From Pseudogulbenkiania sp. MAI-1 (GTDB lineage Bacteria > Pseudomonadota > Gammaproteobacteria > Burkholderiales > Chromobacteriaceae), in the NCBI RefSeq assembly GCF_000527175.1, contig NZ_AZUR01000001.1, forward strand, positions 2,766,501 to 2,830,500: a stretch of 64,000 bases of DNA. The letters are read 5' to 3'. Of the stretch, positions 24,950 to 33,495 are shown in pieces. Position numbers and translations under genes: made by a program. The notes under the pieces are model-generated. The model made no database searches, was not told the DNA's origin, and was given only the letters and a program-made list of their open reading frames with translations. Numbering within the stretch: the stretch's first letter is position 1; the number at the start of each line of letters is the position of its first letter.

Positions 24950-25879
24950 TCAGGCACGGTCGGCCATTTTTTCGCCCAACAGGCCGGACGGACGGAAGAT
25001 CAGCACCAGGATCAGCACCATGAAGGCGAAGATGTCCTGGTAGTGGCTGCCGAGGAAGCCGCCGGTCAGGGTGCCGATGTAGCCCGCGCCCAGGCTTTCG
25101 ATGATGCCGAGCAGGATGCCGCCCGCCACCGCGCCGCCCAGGTTGCCGATGCCGCCCAGTACCGCCGCGGTGAAGGCCTTCAGGCCGATCAGGAAGCCCA
25201 TGTAGTAGTGCGCCTGGTCGTAGTTGGTGGCGACCATCACGCCGGCGATGGCGCCCAGCGCGGAGCCCAGCATGAAGGTGGTGGAGATGATGGTGTTGAC
25301 GTTGACGCCCATCAGCGAGGCCACGCCCGGGTTCTGGCTGGTGGCGCGCATGGCGCGGCCGAGCTTGGTCTTCTCGACCATGATCAGCAGGCCGGCCATG
25401 ATGGCCAGGCACAGCACGATGATGATGACTTGCAGCATGGTGATGCTGGCGCCGAAGATCTCGATGGTGTCATGGCTCAGGATCGGCGGGAACGGGATGT
25501 AGTTGCGGCCCCAGATCAGGATGGCGACCTGCTGCAGCACGATCGACAGGCCGATGGCGGTGATCAGCGGCGCCAGACGCGGGGCGTTGCGCAGCGGGCG
25601 GTAGGCGACACGCTCGATGGTGAAGCCGAGCAGCGCGCAGGCCGGGATGGCAATCAAGAGACCGATCAGCACCAGCGCCGGTCCGGGCAGGCCGAGGCCG
25701 GCGCCCATCAGGGAGGTGACGACGGTGATGGTGACCATGGCCCCCATCATGACGACTTCGCCATGGGCGAAGTTGATCAGCCCCATGATCCCGTACACCA
25801 TGGTGTAGCCCAGCGCGATCAGCGCGTAGATGCTACCCAGGACGAGTCCATTGAGGATCTGTTGAAAAAAAATGTCCAC
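24950..25879 (-). CDS. livH: Branched-chain amino acid ABC transporter permease LivH
   Basis: 309 residues, about eight helices. It begins MDIFFQQILNGLVLGSIYAL, the classic LivH N-terminus, with GYTMVYGIMGLINFAHGEV near 25. The start is GTG at 25879, with AAAGGAG upstream. It is the first gene of livHMGF. No periplasmic binding protein (LivJ/K) gene is adjacent, so the binding protein must be encoded elsewhere. Confidence 0.92.
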   Translation of the reverse strand: MDIFFQQILNGLVLGSIYALIALGYTMVYGIMGLINFAHGEVVMMGAMVTITVVTSLMGAGLGLPGPALVLIGLLIAIPACALLGFTIERVAYRPLRNAPRLAPLITAIGLSIVLQQVAILIWGRNYIPFPPILSHDTIEIFGASITMLQVIIIVLCLAIMAGLLIMVEKTKLGRAMRATSQNPGVASLMGVNVNTIISTTFMLGSALGAIAGVMVATNYDQAHYYMGFLIGLKAFTAAVLGGIGNLGGAVAGGILLGIIESLGAGYIGTLTGGFLGSHYQDIFAFMVLILVLIFRPSGLLGEKMADRA

Positions 25880-25955
25880 GGTGGGAATTCTCCTTTGATT
25901 GAAGACCCGGCGATACGACGGGGGTAGCCCTCTTCTCGTTATCGCCTATCTAGTG

Positions 25956-25987
25956 TCCGGTTGATGACTTTTGCTGTCACTATCCGG
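25956..25987 (-). promoter_or_regulatory. Leader hairpin of the liv operon
   Basis: On the minus strand TCCGG pairs with CCGGA and TGAC with GTCA, across a 4x4 internal loop and an AGCAAAA loop. It lies in the 5' untranslated region between the promoter and livH. Function unknown. Confidence 0.4.
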
Positions 25988-25999
25988 AAACTTCGGCGG

Positions 26000-26029
26000 A
26001 TTATGCGTGTGTCTACAATCGACTGTCAA
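26000..26029 (-). promoter_or_regulatory. Strong sigma-70 promoter of livHMGF
   Basis: TTGACA (26029-26024), 18-base spacer, CATAAT (26005-26000). It predicts a leader of about 115 nt. Confidence 0.75.
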
Positions 26030-26321
26030 TCTTAACAAGAGCCGAAAAACCCCCTAACTAATCACCCGCAGAAACAAACACAAGCAATTGATTTTATTGC
26101 ATTTTTCAAACAACAAACGGACCAGTCATCATTTATACCGCACTGCACCAGAACAAAACATTCCACGCCCCGGATTGAACCGGCGATTTTCCTGTGAATG
26201 TCAAGCCAAACAGAGATTTAACGCCACGCTCCCACACTGGCAACAAGGAAATCGCCAAGAAAACAAGGTCTTTCTCCTCTCCTTCCCGACTCGGGTCGTC
26301 AGTTTTTGTTGTATACAAAAT

Positions 26322-26351
26322 ACAAAAGGCAACCCGCACCGGGTTGCCTTT
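26322..26351 (-). terminator. Terminator of the ast operon
   Basis: AAAGGCAACCC (26325-26335) pairs with GGGTTGCCTTT (26341-26351) over 11 bp with a 5-base loop, and a T-rich run follows on the minus strand. It lies 19 bases after the astB stop. Confidence 0.88.
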
Positions 26352-26369
26352 CTTGCACCAGAACCGGAC

Positions 26370-27719
26370 TCAGCCCAGCTGGAACGGATAAACCGATCCC
26401 AGCCCCATGATCCGGGTCAATTCATCCAGCGCGGTGCGGCATTCCAGCAACAGTTGCGGATCACCGAGGTCCTCCGGGGCCAGGCGATCGCGGTAATGCT
26501 TGTCCACCCAGGCGTTCAGCGTGCCGAACAACGCTTCCGACATCATCACGCGCGGATTGACCGCCGCGATCTCCGCCTCGGACAAAGCCACGCGCAGGCG
26601 CAGGCAAGCCGGCCCGCCGCCGTTTTGCATGCTCTGCTTGAGATCGAACACGCGCACTTCGTTGATCGGACCGCCCGAGGCCTTGAGCTTCTCCAGATAG
26701 GCCCAGACGCGCTCGATGTTGCGGCACTCTTCCGGCACCACGATGATCATGCCGCCATCCGGCTTCGACAGCAGCTGGCTGTTGAAGAGATAGCTCTTCA
26801 CCGCCTCGTCCACCGTCACTTCGGCCTGCGGCACCTCGATGGCGATGAACTTGCCGCCCACTGCCGCCAGCTTGCGGTCCAGCTCGGCCAGCACCTCGCC
26901 CTGATGCAGGAAAGACTTCTCGTGGTGGAACAGCACGTTGCGGTTGCCGACCGAGATCACGTCGTTATGGAACACGCCGGCGTCGATGGTATCCGGGTCC
27001 TGCTGGGCGTAGACCACGCCCTCTTCCTTCAGTCCGTGCAGGCGGGCCACCGCCTGGCAGGCTTCCAGCGTCTGGCGCGCCGGGAATTTGGCCGGCTTCG
27101 GATAGCGGGTATCGAACGCCGAGGCACCGAACACGAAGAACTCCACGCCGGCACCGTCGTAACGGTCGCAGAAACGGGTATGGTTGGCCGCGCCTTCGTC
27201 GCCGAAGTGCATCTGGGCCGGCAGCGCCTCGTGCACGACGAAGCGCTCCTGGTTCGCGAACATCGCCTGCAGGATGCGGCGCGTGGTCGGGTGCTCGATC
27301 GAGCGGTGGAACTTATTGTTGAGGTTGGCCGGAGTGAAGTGCACGCGGCCGTCGGCGGTGTCGCCGGACGGACTCACCGTGGCGGCGTTGGCGGTCCACA
27401 TGCAGGAGGCCGACGAGGCCGCCGCCAGGATGGCGGGCGCTTCCTTGGCGGCGCGCTCGACCACCTGGGCGTCGCTGCCGCTAAAGCCGAGACGGCGCAG
27501 GCTGGCCACGTCCGGGCGCTCGTGCGGAGCCAGCACGCCCTGCTTGAAGCCGAGATCGTGCAGCGCCTTCATCTTGGCCAGCCCCTGCTTGGCGGCCAGT
27601 TTAGGGTTCGATACGGCGTTCTGGTTGCCGGTGGAAGCGACGTTGCCGTAGGACAGGCCGCTGTAGTTGTGCGTCGGGCCGACCAGGCCGTCGAAATTCA
27701 CTTCAAAAGCGTTGCTCAC
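26370..27719 (-). CDS. astB: N-succinylarginine dihydrolase
   Basis: 449 residues (E. coli AstB 447). It hydrolyses N2-succinylarginine to succinylornithine, CO2 and ammonia, the second step of the arginine succinyltransferase pathway. It opens with EVNFDGLVGPTHNYSGLSYG, the diagnostic AstB sequence. The catalytic-pocket blocks FHNDVISVGNRNVLFHHE near residue 245 and QNGGGPACLRLRVAL near 358 (Cys 365 region) are present. Start is GTG 27719, overlapping the astD stop by 4 bases; the frame extends to 27767 but without support. Last gene of the operon, followed by a terminator. Confidence 0.93.
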   Translation of the reverse strand: MSNAFEVNFDGLVGPTHNYSGLSYGNVASTGNQNAVSNPKLAAKQGLAKMKALHDLGFKQGVLAPHERPDVASLRRLGFSGSDAQVVERAAKEAPAILAAASSASCMWTANAATVSPSGDTADGRVHFTPANLNNKFHRSIEHPTTRRILQAMFANQERFVVHEALPAQMHFGDEGAANHTRFCDRYDGAGVEFFVFGASAFDTRYPKPAKFPARQTLEACQAVARLHGLKEEGVVYAQQDPDTIDAGVFHNDVISVGNRNVLFHHEKSFLHQGEVLAELDRKLAAVGGKFIAIEVPQAEVTVDEAVKSYLFNSQLLSKPDGGMIIVVPEECRNIERVWAYLEKLKASGGPINEVRVFDLKQSMQNGGGPACLRLRVALSEAEIAAVNPRVMMSEALFGTLNAWVDKHYRDRLAPEDLGDPQLLLECRTALDELTRIMGLGSVYPFQLG

Positions 27720-29176
27720 AGTACGATCCCCGGAGAAAGTTGAGTCGGAACGGTCAGGCTGTCGCATTCCAGCGAGGCCACCGGCCAGGCGCAGTAGTCC
27801 GCCGCGTAGTAGGCGCTGGGGCGATGGTTGCCCGAGGCGCCGATGCCGCCGAACGGCGCGGCGCTGGAAGCGCCGGTGAGCGGCTTGTTCCAGTTCACCA
27901 CGCCGGCGCGGCTTTCTTGCAGATAGTGTTTGTATTCGGCACGGTCGTCCGACAGCACGCCACCGGCCAGACCGAAGCGGGTATCGTTGGCGATCTCGAT
28001 GGCCTCGTCGAACGTGGTATAGCGGATCACCTGTAGCAGCGGACCGAAGAATTCGTCGTCCGGCCGCTCGGCATTGGTGGTATCGATAATGCCCGGCGAC
28101 AGGATGGCGCCCACCTCAGACAGACGGCGCATTTCCAGCAATACCTTGCCGCCACTTTCACACAACGCAGCCTGCGCCTTGAGCAGCGCCTCGGCGGCGG
28201 CGTTGGAAATCACCGAGCCCATGAACGGGGCCGGTTCGTCGTTGTACAGGCCCACCTTGAGCTTGGCGGCCACCTCCACCAGACGGGCGACGAAGGCATC
28301 GCCCCACTCCCCGGCCGGCACCAGCAGACGACGGGCGCAGGTGCAGCGCTGGCCCGCCGACACGAAGGCTGACTGGATCACGTGATGCACGGCGGCATCG
28401 ACCTCGGCCACCTTGCCGACGATCAACGGGTTGTTGCCCCCCATCTCCAGCGCCAGGATCTTTTCCGGCTGGCCGCCGAAGGTCTTGTGCAGCAAATTGC
28501 CGGTGGCGGAGCTGCCGGTGAAGAACAGGCCGTCGATGCCGGCATGGTTGGCTAGGGCGATGCCGGTTTCCTTGGCGCCTTGGGTCAGGTTGATCACGCC
28601 CGCCGGCAGGCCGGCCTGCAGCCACAGCTTGACGGTTTCCTCGGCGGTCCACGGCGTCAGCTCGGACGGCTTGAAAATGACCGTGTTGCCGGCCAGCAGT
28701 GCCGGCACGATATGGCCGTTGGGCAGGTGACCCGGGAAGTTATACGGACCGAACACCGCCACCACGCCGTGCGGCTTGTGGCGCAACACCGCCTGAGCAT
28801 CCCCCATGACAGCGGATTTCTCGCCGGTGCGCTCGTTGTACGATTTGATCGAAATGTCGACCTTGTTGACCATGGTGGTCACTTCGGTCAGCGCTTCCCA
28901 CATCGGCTTGCCGGTTTCCTTGGCGATCACTTCGGCCAAGGCGTTCTTGTTGGCCGCCAACAGTTCGCCGAAGCGGCGGGCAACGGCCACGCGCTCATCG
29001 AAGGAAGTGCGCGACCAGCTCTTGAAGGCGGCGCGGGCGGCGACGACGGCCGCGTCGACCTGGGCAGCCGAAGCCCCCCTGCCCTCCCAGATCACCTCGG
29101 CCGTGGCCGGGTTGGTTTTCTTCAGCGGCTCGCCTTCCCCGGCGAACCACTGGCTATTGATACACAGCGTTGTCAT
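27716..29176 (-). CDS. astD: N-succinylglutamate 5-semialdehyde dehydrogenase
   Basis: 486 residues, aldehyde dehydrogenase fold. It oxidises succinylglutamate semialdehyde with NAD to succinylglutamate. FGPYNFPGHLPNGHIVPALL near residue 143, LALEMGGNNPLIV near 244 and the catalytic Cys in SAGQRCTCARRLLVP near 278 are AstD features. ATG 29176 follows the aruG stop immediately (stop codon at 29177-29179), indicating tight operon packing. Confidence 0.93.
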   Translation of the reverse strand: MTTLCINSQWFAGEGEPLKKTNPATAEVIWEGRGASAAQVDAAVVAARAAFKSWSRTSFDERVAVARRFGELLAANKNALAEVIAKETGKPMWEALTEVTTMVNKVDISIKSYNERTGEKSAVMGDAQAVLRHKPHGVVAVFGPYNFPGHLPNGHIVPALLAGNTVIFKPSELTPWTAEETVKLWLQAGLPAGVINLTQGAKETGIALANHAGIDGLFFTGSSATGNLLHKTFGGQPEKILALEMGGNNPLIVGKVAEVDAAVHHVIQSAFVSAGQRCTCARRLLVPAGEWGDAFVARLVEVAAKLKVGLYNDEPAPFMGSVISNAAAEALLKAQAALCESGGKVLLEMRRLSEVGAILSPGIIDTTNAERPDDEFFGPLLQVIRYTTFDEAIEIANDTRFGLAGGVLSDDRAEYKHYLQESRAGVVNWNKPLTGASSAAPFGGIGASGNHRPSAYYAADYCAWPVASLECDSLTVPTQLSPGIVL

Positions 29177-30211
29177 TCAGATAGTCTCCTTGGGCGAGAG
29201 CGTGACACAGCGTACCGGGTCACCTTCGCCGACGTTCAGGGCCTGCGCCTCTTCGGGCGATAGCCAAATCTCGTTATCCGCCACCGCAGTTTCCGCCAGG
29301 ATCACGCGGAAGCCTTCGAATTGCGTATTCGACACCAGCAGGTTCTTGCGCCCGCCGTCAGCCGGCGCGGTCGCGATGTGAACATTCGCCAGCACGCTCT
29401 GCTTCACGGCGCGGATCTCGCTGGTATAGGCCTGCACCGTCGGGCCGGCGTCGAAGATGTCCACGTAGCCTTCATAGCGGAAGCCCTCGGACTCCAGCAT
29501 GGCGACGGCCGGGCGGGTATTCTCATGGGTCTGGCCGATGACCGCCTGGGCCGCCGGCGGCAGGAAGTCGATGTACACCGGATGCTTGGGCATCAGCTCG
29601 GCGACGAAAGCCTTCTGCCCCACGCCGGTCAGGTAGTCGGCCTCGGCGAACTCCATCGAGAAGAAATGCCGGCCGAGCGCTTCCCAGAACGGCGACTTGC
29701 CGTCGCTGTCGGATACGCCGCGCATCTCGGCCACCACCATCTTGCCGAACAGGTCGGCGAACTGAGCCAGGAACAGGAAGCGGCTCTTCGACAGCAGACC
29801 GCCGTTGCGGTTGACGCGGTAATCCGGATGCAGGAACAGCGTGCACAGCTCCGAATAGCCGGTATGGTCGTTGGACAGGAACAGGGTATCGTGGCGCGAG
29901 TAGACGCCCAGCTCCTCCGAGGCATGCACGATGGTGCCGACGCGGTAGTTGTACCAGGGCTCGCGCAGGCCGACGGCAGCCTCGATGGCACAGATGCCGG
30001 CGACGGTACCGTTGCTGCAGTCTTCCAGCACGAATACGTAACCCTGCTCGGCCAACTCGGCCTCCCCGCTGAACGAGCGCACCGAGCGCAGGATGCGCTT
30101 GGCCAGCCGTTCCTCGTTGATCGGCAGCGAGGTCAGCCCGACGCCGGCGCTGGCGGCCAGCTTCATCAGCCCGGGCAGGTCCTGGCTGGCAATGGGACGG
30201 ATAACCATCAT
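29177..30211 (-). CDS. aruG: Arginine N-succinyltransferase, beta subunit (AruG/AstA)
   Basis: 344 residues of the AstA family, which transfers succinyl from succinyl-CoA to the alpha-amino group of arginine. LHPDYRVNRNGGLLSKSRFLFLAQF near residue 130, EMRGVSDSDGKSPFWEALGRHFF near 160 and DIFDAGPTVQAYTSEIRAVKQS near 263 are family blocks. It is paralogous to the preceding gene; in Pseudomonas AruF and AruG form a heteromer, whereas enterobacteria have a single AstA. ATG 30211 overlaps the aruF stop (ATGA). Which paralogue is alpha or beta is assigned by gene order. Confidence 0.88.
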   Translation of the reverse strand: MMVIRPIASQDLPGLMKLAASAGVGLTSLPINEERLAKRILRSVRSFSGEAELAEQGYVFVLEDCSNGTVAGICAIEAAVGLREPWYNYRVGTIVHASEELGVYSRHDTLFLSNDHTGYSELCTLFLHPDYRVNRNGGLLSKSRFLFLAQFADLFGKMVVAEMRGVSDSDGKSPFWEALGRHFFSMEFAEADYLTGVGQKAFVAELMPKHPVYIDFLPPAAQAVIGQTHENTRPAVAMLESEGFRYEGYVDIFDAGPTVQAYTSEIRAVKQSVLANVHIATAPADGGRKNLLVSNTQFEGFRVILAETAVADNEIWLSPEEAQALNVGEGDPVRCVTLSPKETI

Positions 30212-31242
30212 GATCTTTTCTCCTTGGCCTCATGCAGCGGCACCACGCGCACCGGCTGCCCGTTGGCGAGCGATAGCGCCTGCACCACGTCCTGGGTCGT
30301 CAGCGCCACGCCATCGACCAGCGCCACCCTGGCGGCCACGGCGGTAAAGTTGTCGGCGCGCTCGTTGGAGAGCAGCATGGTCGTGGCGGACTCCGGCAGG
30401 CTGGCCGACGCCTCCACCGGGTAGGTGCGGCTGCTCTCCACGGTCCACAGCCGGTCCACGTCGGCGGTCAGCACGGCGCCGCCATCGAAGATGTCGAGGT
30501 AGTTGTCGGCCTCGAAGCCCTCGTTGGTCAGCAGCTTGAACGGCCGCTCGAAATCCGGGTGGACCTGGCCGATGGCGTTCTGCGCCTCATCCGGCAGCAA
30601 GGGCACGTAGATCGGGTAGGCCGGCATCAGCTCGGCGATGAAGGTCTTGCTGTGCGAGACGAAGGCCTGCTCCACCTGGATGAAGTCCATATTGAAGAAG
30701 CGGCGGCCGATGGCGTTCCAGAACGGCGACTGGCCCTGCGCGTCATGGATGCCCTGCATCTCGGCCAGGATGCGTTTGCCGAAACGCTCGCGCTGCCCGG
30801 CGATGAACAGCAGGCGGGCGCGGGACAGCAGTTCACTGCCCAGCTCGCCGTTGGCCGGGTCGGCGTAGAAACCGCACAATTGGACCATCCCGGTCAGGTC
30901 GTGGCAGATGTTCAGCACATGGATGCGGTTGTTGACCTTGAGCGGACGCGAAGCGTGCACGAAGGTCTCGCTGCGATAGCTGTAAAACGGCTCGTCGAAA
31001 CCGGCGGAGGCACTGATCGAGGCCGTGCCCACCACCTCGCCGTGCTCCTCCAGGACGAACATGTAGAATTCGCGGCCGGTATCCGGGACGGCCTCGTGCT
31101 CAAAAGACGTGGCCGACTGCTGGATGCGTTCGAACAGCTTGTCCCGGTCGTTGGGCAAACTGGTCACGCCGATACCGCTGGCCACCGCCATGCGCTCAAT
31201 CGCAGGCAGATCGGAGGTCCGGACTGGACGGACGACTAACAT
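30208..31242 (-). CDS. aruF: Arginine N-succinyltransferase, alpha subunit (AruF)
   Basis: 344 residues, AstA family and first of the two paralogous subunits. MLVVRPVRTSDLPAIERMA at the start and EMQGIHDAQGQSPFWNAIGR near 160 align with the beta subunit. AruF/AruG-type enzymes can also accept ornithine in Pseudomonas. Start chosen as ATG 31242 with GGGAGGG 8 bases upstream, rather than an upstream TTG. A large inverted repeat separates it from astC. Confidence 0.88.
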   Translation of the reverse strand: MLVVRPVRTSDLPAIERMAVASGIGVTSLPNDRDKLFERIQQSATSFEHEAVPDTGREFYMFVLEEHGEVVGTASISASAGFDEPFYSYRSETFVHASRPLKVNNRIHVLNICHDLTGMVQLCGFYADPANGELGSELLSRARLLFIAGQRERFGKRILAEMQGIHDAQGQSPFWNAIGRRFFNMDFIQVEQAFVSHSKTFIAELMPAYPIYVPLLPDEAQNAIGQVHPDFERPFKLLTNEGFEADNYLDIFDGGAVLTADVDRLWTVESSRTYPVEASASLPESATTMLLSNERADNFTAVAARVALVDGVALTTQDVVQALSLANGQPVRVVPLHEAKEKRS

Positions 31243-31277
31243 GGGCAAGCCCTCCCAAGCATGTCAAATCATTATCG

Positions 31278-31346
31278 CGACGTTTTTCAGGCGCAGCCGT
31301 CCCCTACGACCTGCCCAAGCAGGCAGGTCGCGGGAGAAAAACGTCG
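31278..31346. repeat. Nested inverted repeat between astC and aruF
   Basis: Outer arms CGACGTTTTTC (31278-31288) and GAAAAACGTCG (31336-31346) enclose inner arms CGACCTGCC (31307-31315) and GGCAGGTCG (31322-31330), all perfect. Within the ast transcript it would form a large hairpin, possibly adjusting the ratio of astC to downstream message. Confidence 0.6.
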
Positions 31347-31369
31347 ATTGTTAAGAGAAGGGAGCGGGT

Positions 31370-32584
31370 TTAGCGGGCGCTAACGAGTTCGGCGATGGCC
31401 GCATCGAGACGAGCGAGGCCCTCGTCGATGTCCTTGTCCTCGATCACCAGGGACGGCGCCAGACGCACCACGTTCATACCCGCCACCAGCACCATCAGTT
31501 TTTGCTTCTCGGCCGCCTTGAGGAAATCCCTGGCGCGGCCGGCGTACTCGTCGGCCAGCACGCAGCCGATCAAGAGCCCCATGCCCCGCACGGCCTTGAA
31601 CACGTGGTACTTGGCGTTGATGGCGTTCAGGCCGGCCACGAAACGGTCGTGCCTGGCGCGCACGCCTTCCAGCACTTCCGGACGGCTGACGATCTCGACC
31701 ACCTTGCCGGCCACGGCCGACGCCAGCGGGTTGCCGCCGTAGGTGGTGCCGTGGGTGCCCACGCCCAGGCTCTTGGCGATGGCCTCGGTGGTCAGGATGG
31801 CCCCTACCGGGAAACCGCCGCCCAGACCCTTGGCCGAGGACAGGATGTCCGGAGTCACGCCGTAAGCCTGGTAGGCGTACAGCGTGCCGCAGCGGCCGAC
31901 GCCGGTTTGCACTTCGTCGAAGATCAGCAGCGCATTGTGCTGATTGCACAGCTCACGGGCCGCTTCCAGGTAGGCCTTGTCGGCCGGCAACACGCCACCT
32001 TCACCCTGTACCGGCTCGATCACCACGGCGCAGGTCTTGTCGGAGATGGCCTCTTTCAGTGCCTCGATACTGTTGAACTCGACGTGGGTGATGCCCGTCG
32101 GATTGGGACCGAAACCCTCGCTGTACTTCGGCTGACCGCCGACGTTGACGGTGAACACGGTACGGCCGTGGAACGAATTCTTGCAGGAGATGATTTCGTA
32201 CTTGTCGGCGCCGAAATGGTCGGTGGCGTATTTGCGCGCCAGCTTGAAGGCCGCTTCGTTAGCCTCGGCGCCCGAGTTGCACAGGAACACGCGCTCGGCG
32301 AAGGTGAGTTCGGTCAGGCGCGTGGCCAGTTGCAGCGCCGGCTCGTTGGTGAACACATTGGACAGGTGCCACAGCTTGTTGCCCTGTTCGGTCAGCGTGG
32401 CCACCAGCTCGGGATGGCAGTGGCCGAGCGAGTTGACGGCGATACCGCCGGCAAAGTCGATATACTCATTGCCCTGCTGATCCCATACACGAGAACCCAG
32501 CCCTTTCACCGGAATGAACTCGACGGGAGAGTAGTTGGGGACCATGACCTGGTCGAACGTGGCGCGGGTAACAGCGATGCTCAT
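31370..32584 (-). CDS. astC: Succinylornithine transaminase / acetylornithine aminotransferase
   Basis: 404 residues, class III PLP aminotransferase. FAGGIAVNSLGHCHPELVATL near 44, LLIFDEVQTGVGRCGTLYAY near 217, and the PLP lysine in DILSSAKGLGGGFPVGA near 247. ArgD, AstC and AruC cannot be separated by sequence alone; its position as first gene of the ast operon makes AstC/AruC (succinylornithine to succinylglutamate semialdehyde) the likely main role. It may double as ArgD. Downstream of dnr on the same strand with a 145-base gap. Confidence 0.88.
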   Translation of the reverse strand: MSIAVTRATFDQVMVPNYSPVEFIPVKGLGSRVWDQQGNEYIDFAGGIAVNSLGHCHPELVATLTEQGNKLWHLSNVFTNEPALQLATRLTELTFAERVFLCNSGAEANEAAFKLARKYATDHFGADKYEIISCKNSFHGRTVFTVNVGGQPKYSEGFGPNPTGITHVEFNSIEALKEAISDKTCAVVIEPVQGEGGVLPADKAYLEAARELCNQHNALLIFDEVQTGVGRCGTLYAYQAYGVTPDILSSAKGLGGGFPVGAILTTEAIAKSLGVGTHGTTYGGNPLASAVAGKVVEIVSRPEVLEGVRARHDRFVAGLNAINAKYHVFKAVRGMGLLIGCVLADEYAGRARDFLKAAEKQKLMVLVAGMNVVRLAPSLVIEDKDIDEGLARLDAAIAELVSAR

Positions 32585-32674
32585 CTTGATAGTTCCTTGG
32601 TGCAGTAACGGCTACTTTTGGGTAATTGTCCGAACGATTCTAATCGAATCCGCAAACACCCCCATATCCGGTTT

Positions 32675-32717
32675 GCGACATGCGATTACAAAAACCTTGG
32701 AGCCCGAATGGGCGACA
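32675..32717 (-). promoter_or_regulatory. Possible ArgR half-sites upstream of astC
   Basis: On the minus strand TGTCGC occurs at 32717-32712 and again at 32680-32675, 37 bases apart. TGTCGC starts the ArgR site described in Pseudomonas aeruginosa, but the downstream part of that consensus is not clear. A TAGAAT -10-like box lies nearer astC. Weak call. Confidence 0.25.
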
Positions 32718-32729
32718 GATCCGCGCAAA

Positions 32730-33410
32730 TCATGCCAGATTGCGCATTTCGGATAGTTTATTACGGTCTGGGACACGAATCTCGCGACCTTCCACCACGA
32801 TTCCGGCCTGCTCGGAGAGCTTTTGCAATACCCGTGAGAAGGTTTCCGGCGTCAGATTCAGCCGCGAGGCCAGCGTCTGCTTGTTGACCGGCAGGCTGAC
32901 CACATTGCCGTCACTGTCTTCCAGGCTGTTGAGCAGGTAGCCCACCACCCGCTCCACGGCCGACTCCAGCGTGTAGGCTTCCACGTCACGAAGCAGCGTG
33001 CGCAGCCGCATCGACAGGCCGGCCAGCATGCGCCGCGCCAGCCGGCTGTCCTCGTCGAGCGCGGCGAACAAGGTATCGGCCGGGATAAACAGCACCAGCG
33101 AATCCTCCACCGCCTGCGCCATCACCGGATAGGGCTGCTCGAGAAACATCACGGCCTCGCCGAAGCTCTGCGACGGATGGATGATCTCGATCACCTTCTC
33201 CGTGCCCTGCCGGGCGACGATGGCAAGCTTGATGCGGCCGTACACTACCACGTACATGCCCTGGCAAGGGTCGCCGCGCTGGAACAGCACCTGCCCCTTT
33301 TCGTAACGCTGCTCGACCGCCTTGTCGGCCAGCTTTGCCAGTTCGTCCTCGTGGCAGGCGCTGAACAGCGGAATGTGCTTGAGAAAGGCGTGCGTTGACG
33401 GCCCCGACAT
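32730..33410 (-). CDS. dnr: Crp/Fnr-family regulator, Dnr/NnrR-like
   Basis: 226 residues: N-terminal cyclic-nucleotide-binding-like domain (QVLFQRGDPCQGMYVVVYGRIKL, residues 39-61), dimerisation helix, and C-terminal winged helix. The recognition helix in KQTLASRLNLTPETFSRVLQ carries the E..SR pattern that reads FNR-type TTGAT half-sites. It lacks the N-terminal Cys cluster of FNR/Anr, so it is not an iron-sulfur oxygen sensor. Together with divergent nnrS this favours a Dnr/NnrR-type nitric-oxide responder. Start ATG 33410 with AAGGAG upstream. Confidence 0.8.
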   Translation of the reverse strand: MSGPSTHAFLKHIPLFSACHEDELAKLADKAVEQRYEKGQVLFQRGDPCQGMYVVVYGRIKLAIVARQGTEKVIEIIHPSQSFGEAVMFLEQPYPVMAQAVEDSLVLFIPADTLFAALDEDSRLARRMLAGLSMRLRTLLRDVEAYTLESAVERVVGYLLNSLEDSDGNVVSLPVNKQTLASRLNLTPETFSRVLQKLSEQAGIVVEGREIRVPDRNKLSEMRNLA

Positions 33411-33429
33411 GGTTTTCTCCTTCCGATTC

Positions 33430-33471
33430 TTGACTCTGATCATTCAGCTCGAGCGGCAAGCGCCCGATACT
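33430..33471 (+). promoter_or_regulatory. FNR/Dnr box and promoter of nnrS
   Basis: TTGACTCTGATCAT (33430-33443) matches TTGAT-N4-ATCAA at 8 of 10 positions. A -10-like GATACT at 33466-33471 puts the start near 33478, centring the box at about -41.5, the class II activation position. The box is also about 20 bases from the dnr ATG, so autoregulation is possible. Confidence 0.7.
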
Positions 33472-33495
33472 CCCAGATACCCCATCCGGAGTTGT

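Larger units (their letters stand above)
25880..26369. other. 490-base intergenic region before the liv operon
   Basis: Holds the liv promoter (26000-26029), a leader hairpin (25956-25987) and, at the right, the astB terminator (26322-26351). From about 26040 to 26320 it is AT-rich with no credible gene; the 68-codon minus ORF at 26133-26339 runs into the terminator and is rejected. Confidence 0.7.

Noticed and set aside
26133..26339. 68-codon minus-strand ORF before the liv operon
   Set aside because: Overlaps the ast terminator and lacks domain or start-site support.
32725..32745. Sigma-54-like TGGCAT...TTGC sequence upstream of astC
   Set aside because: The GG to GC spacing is two bases too short and the site lies in the 3' end of dnr.
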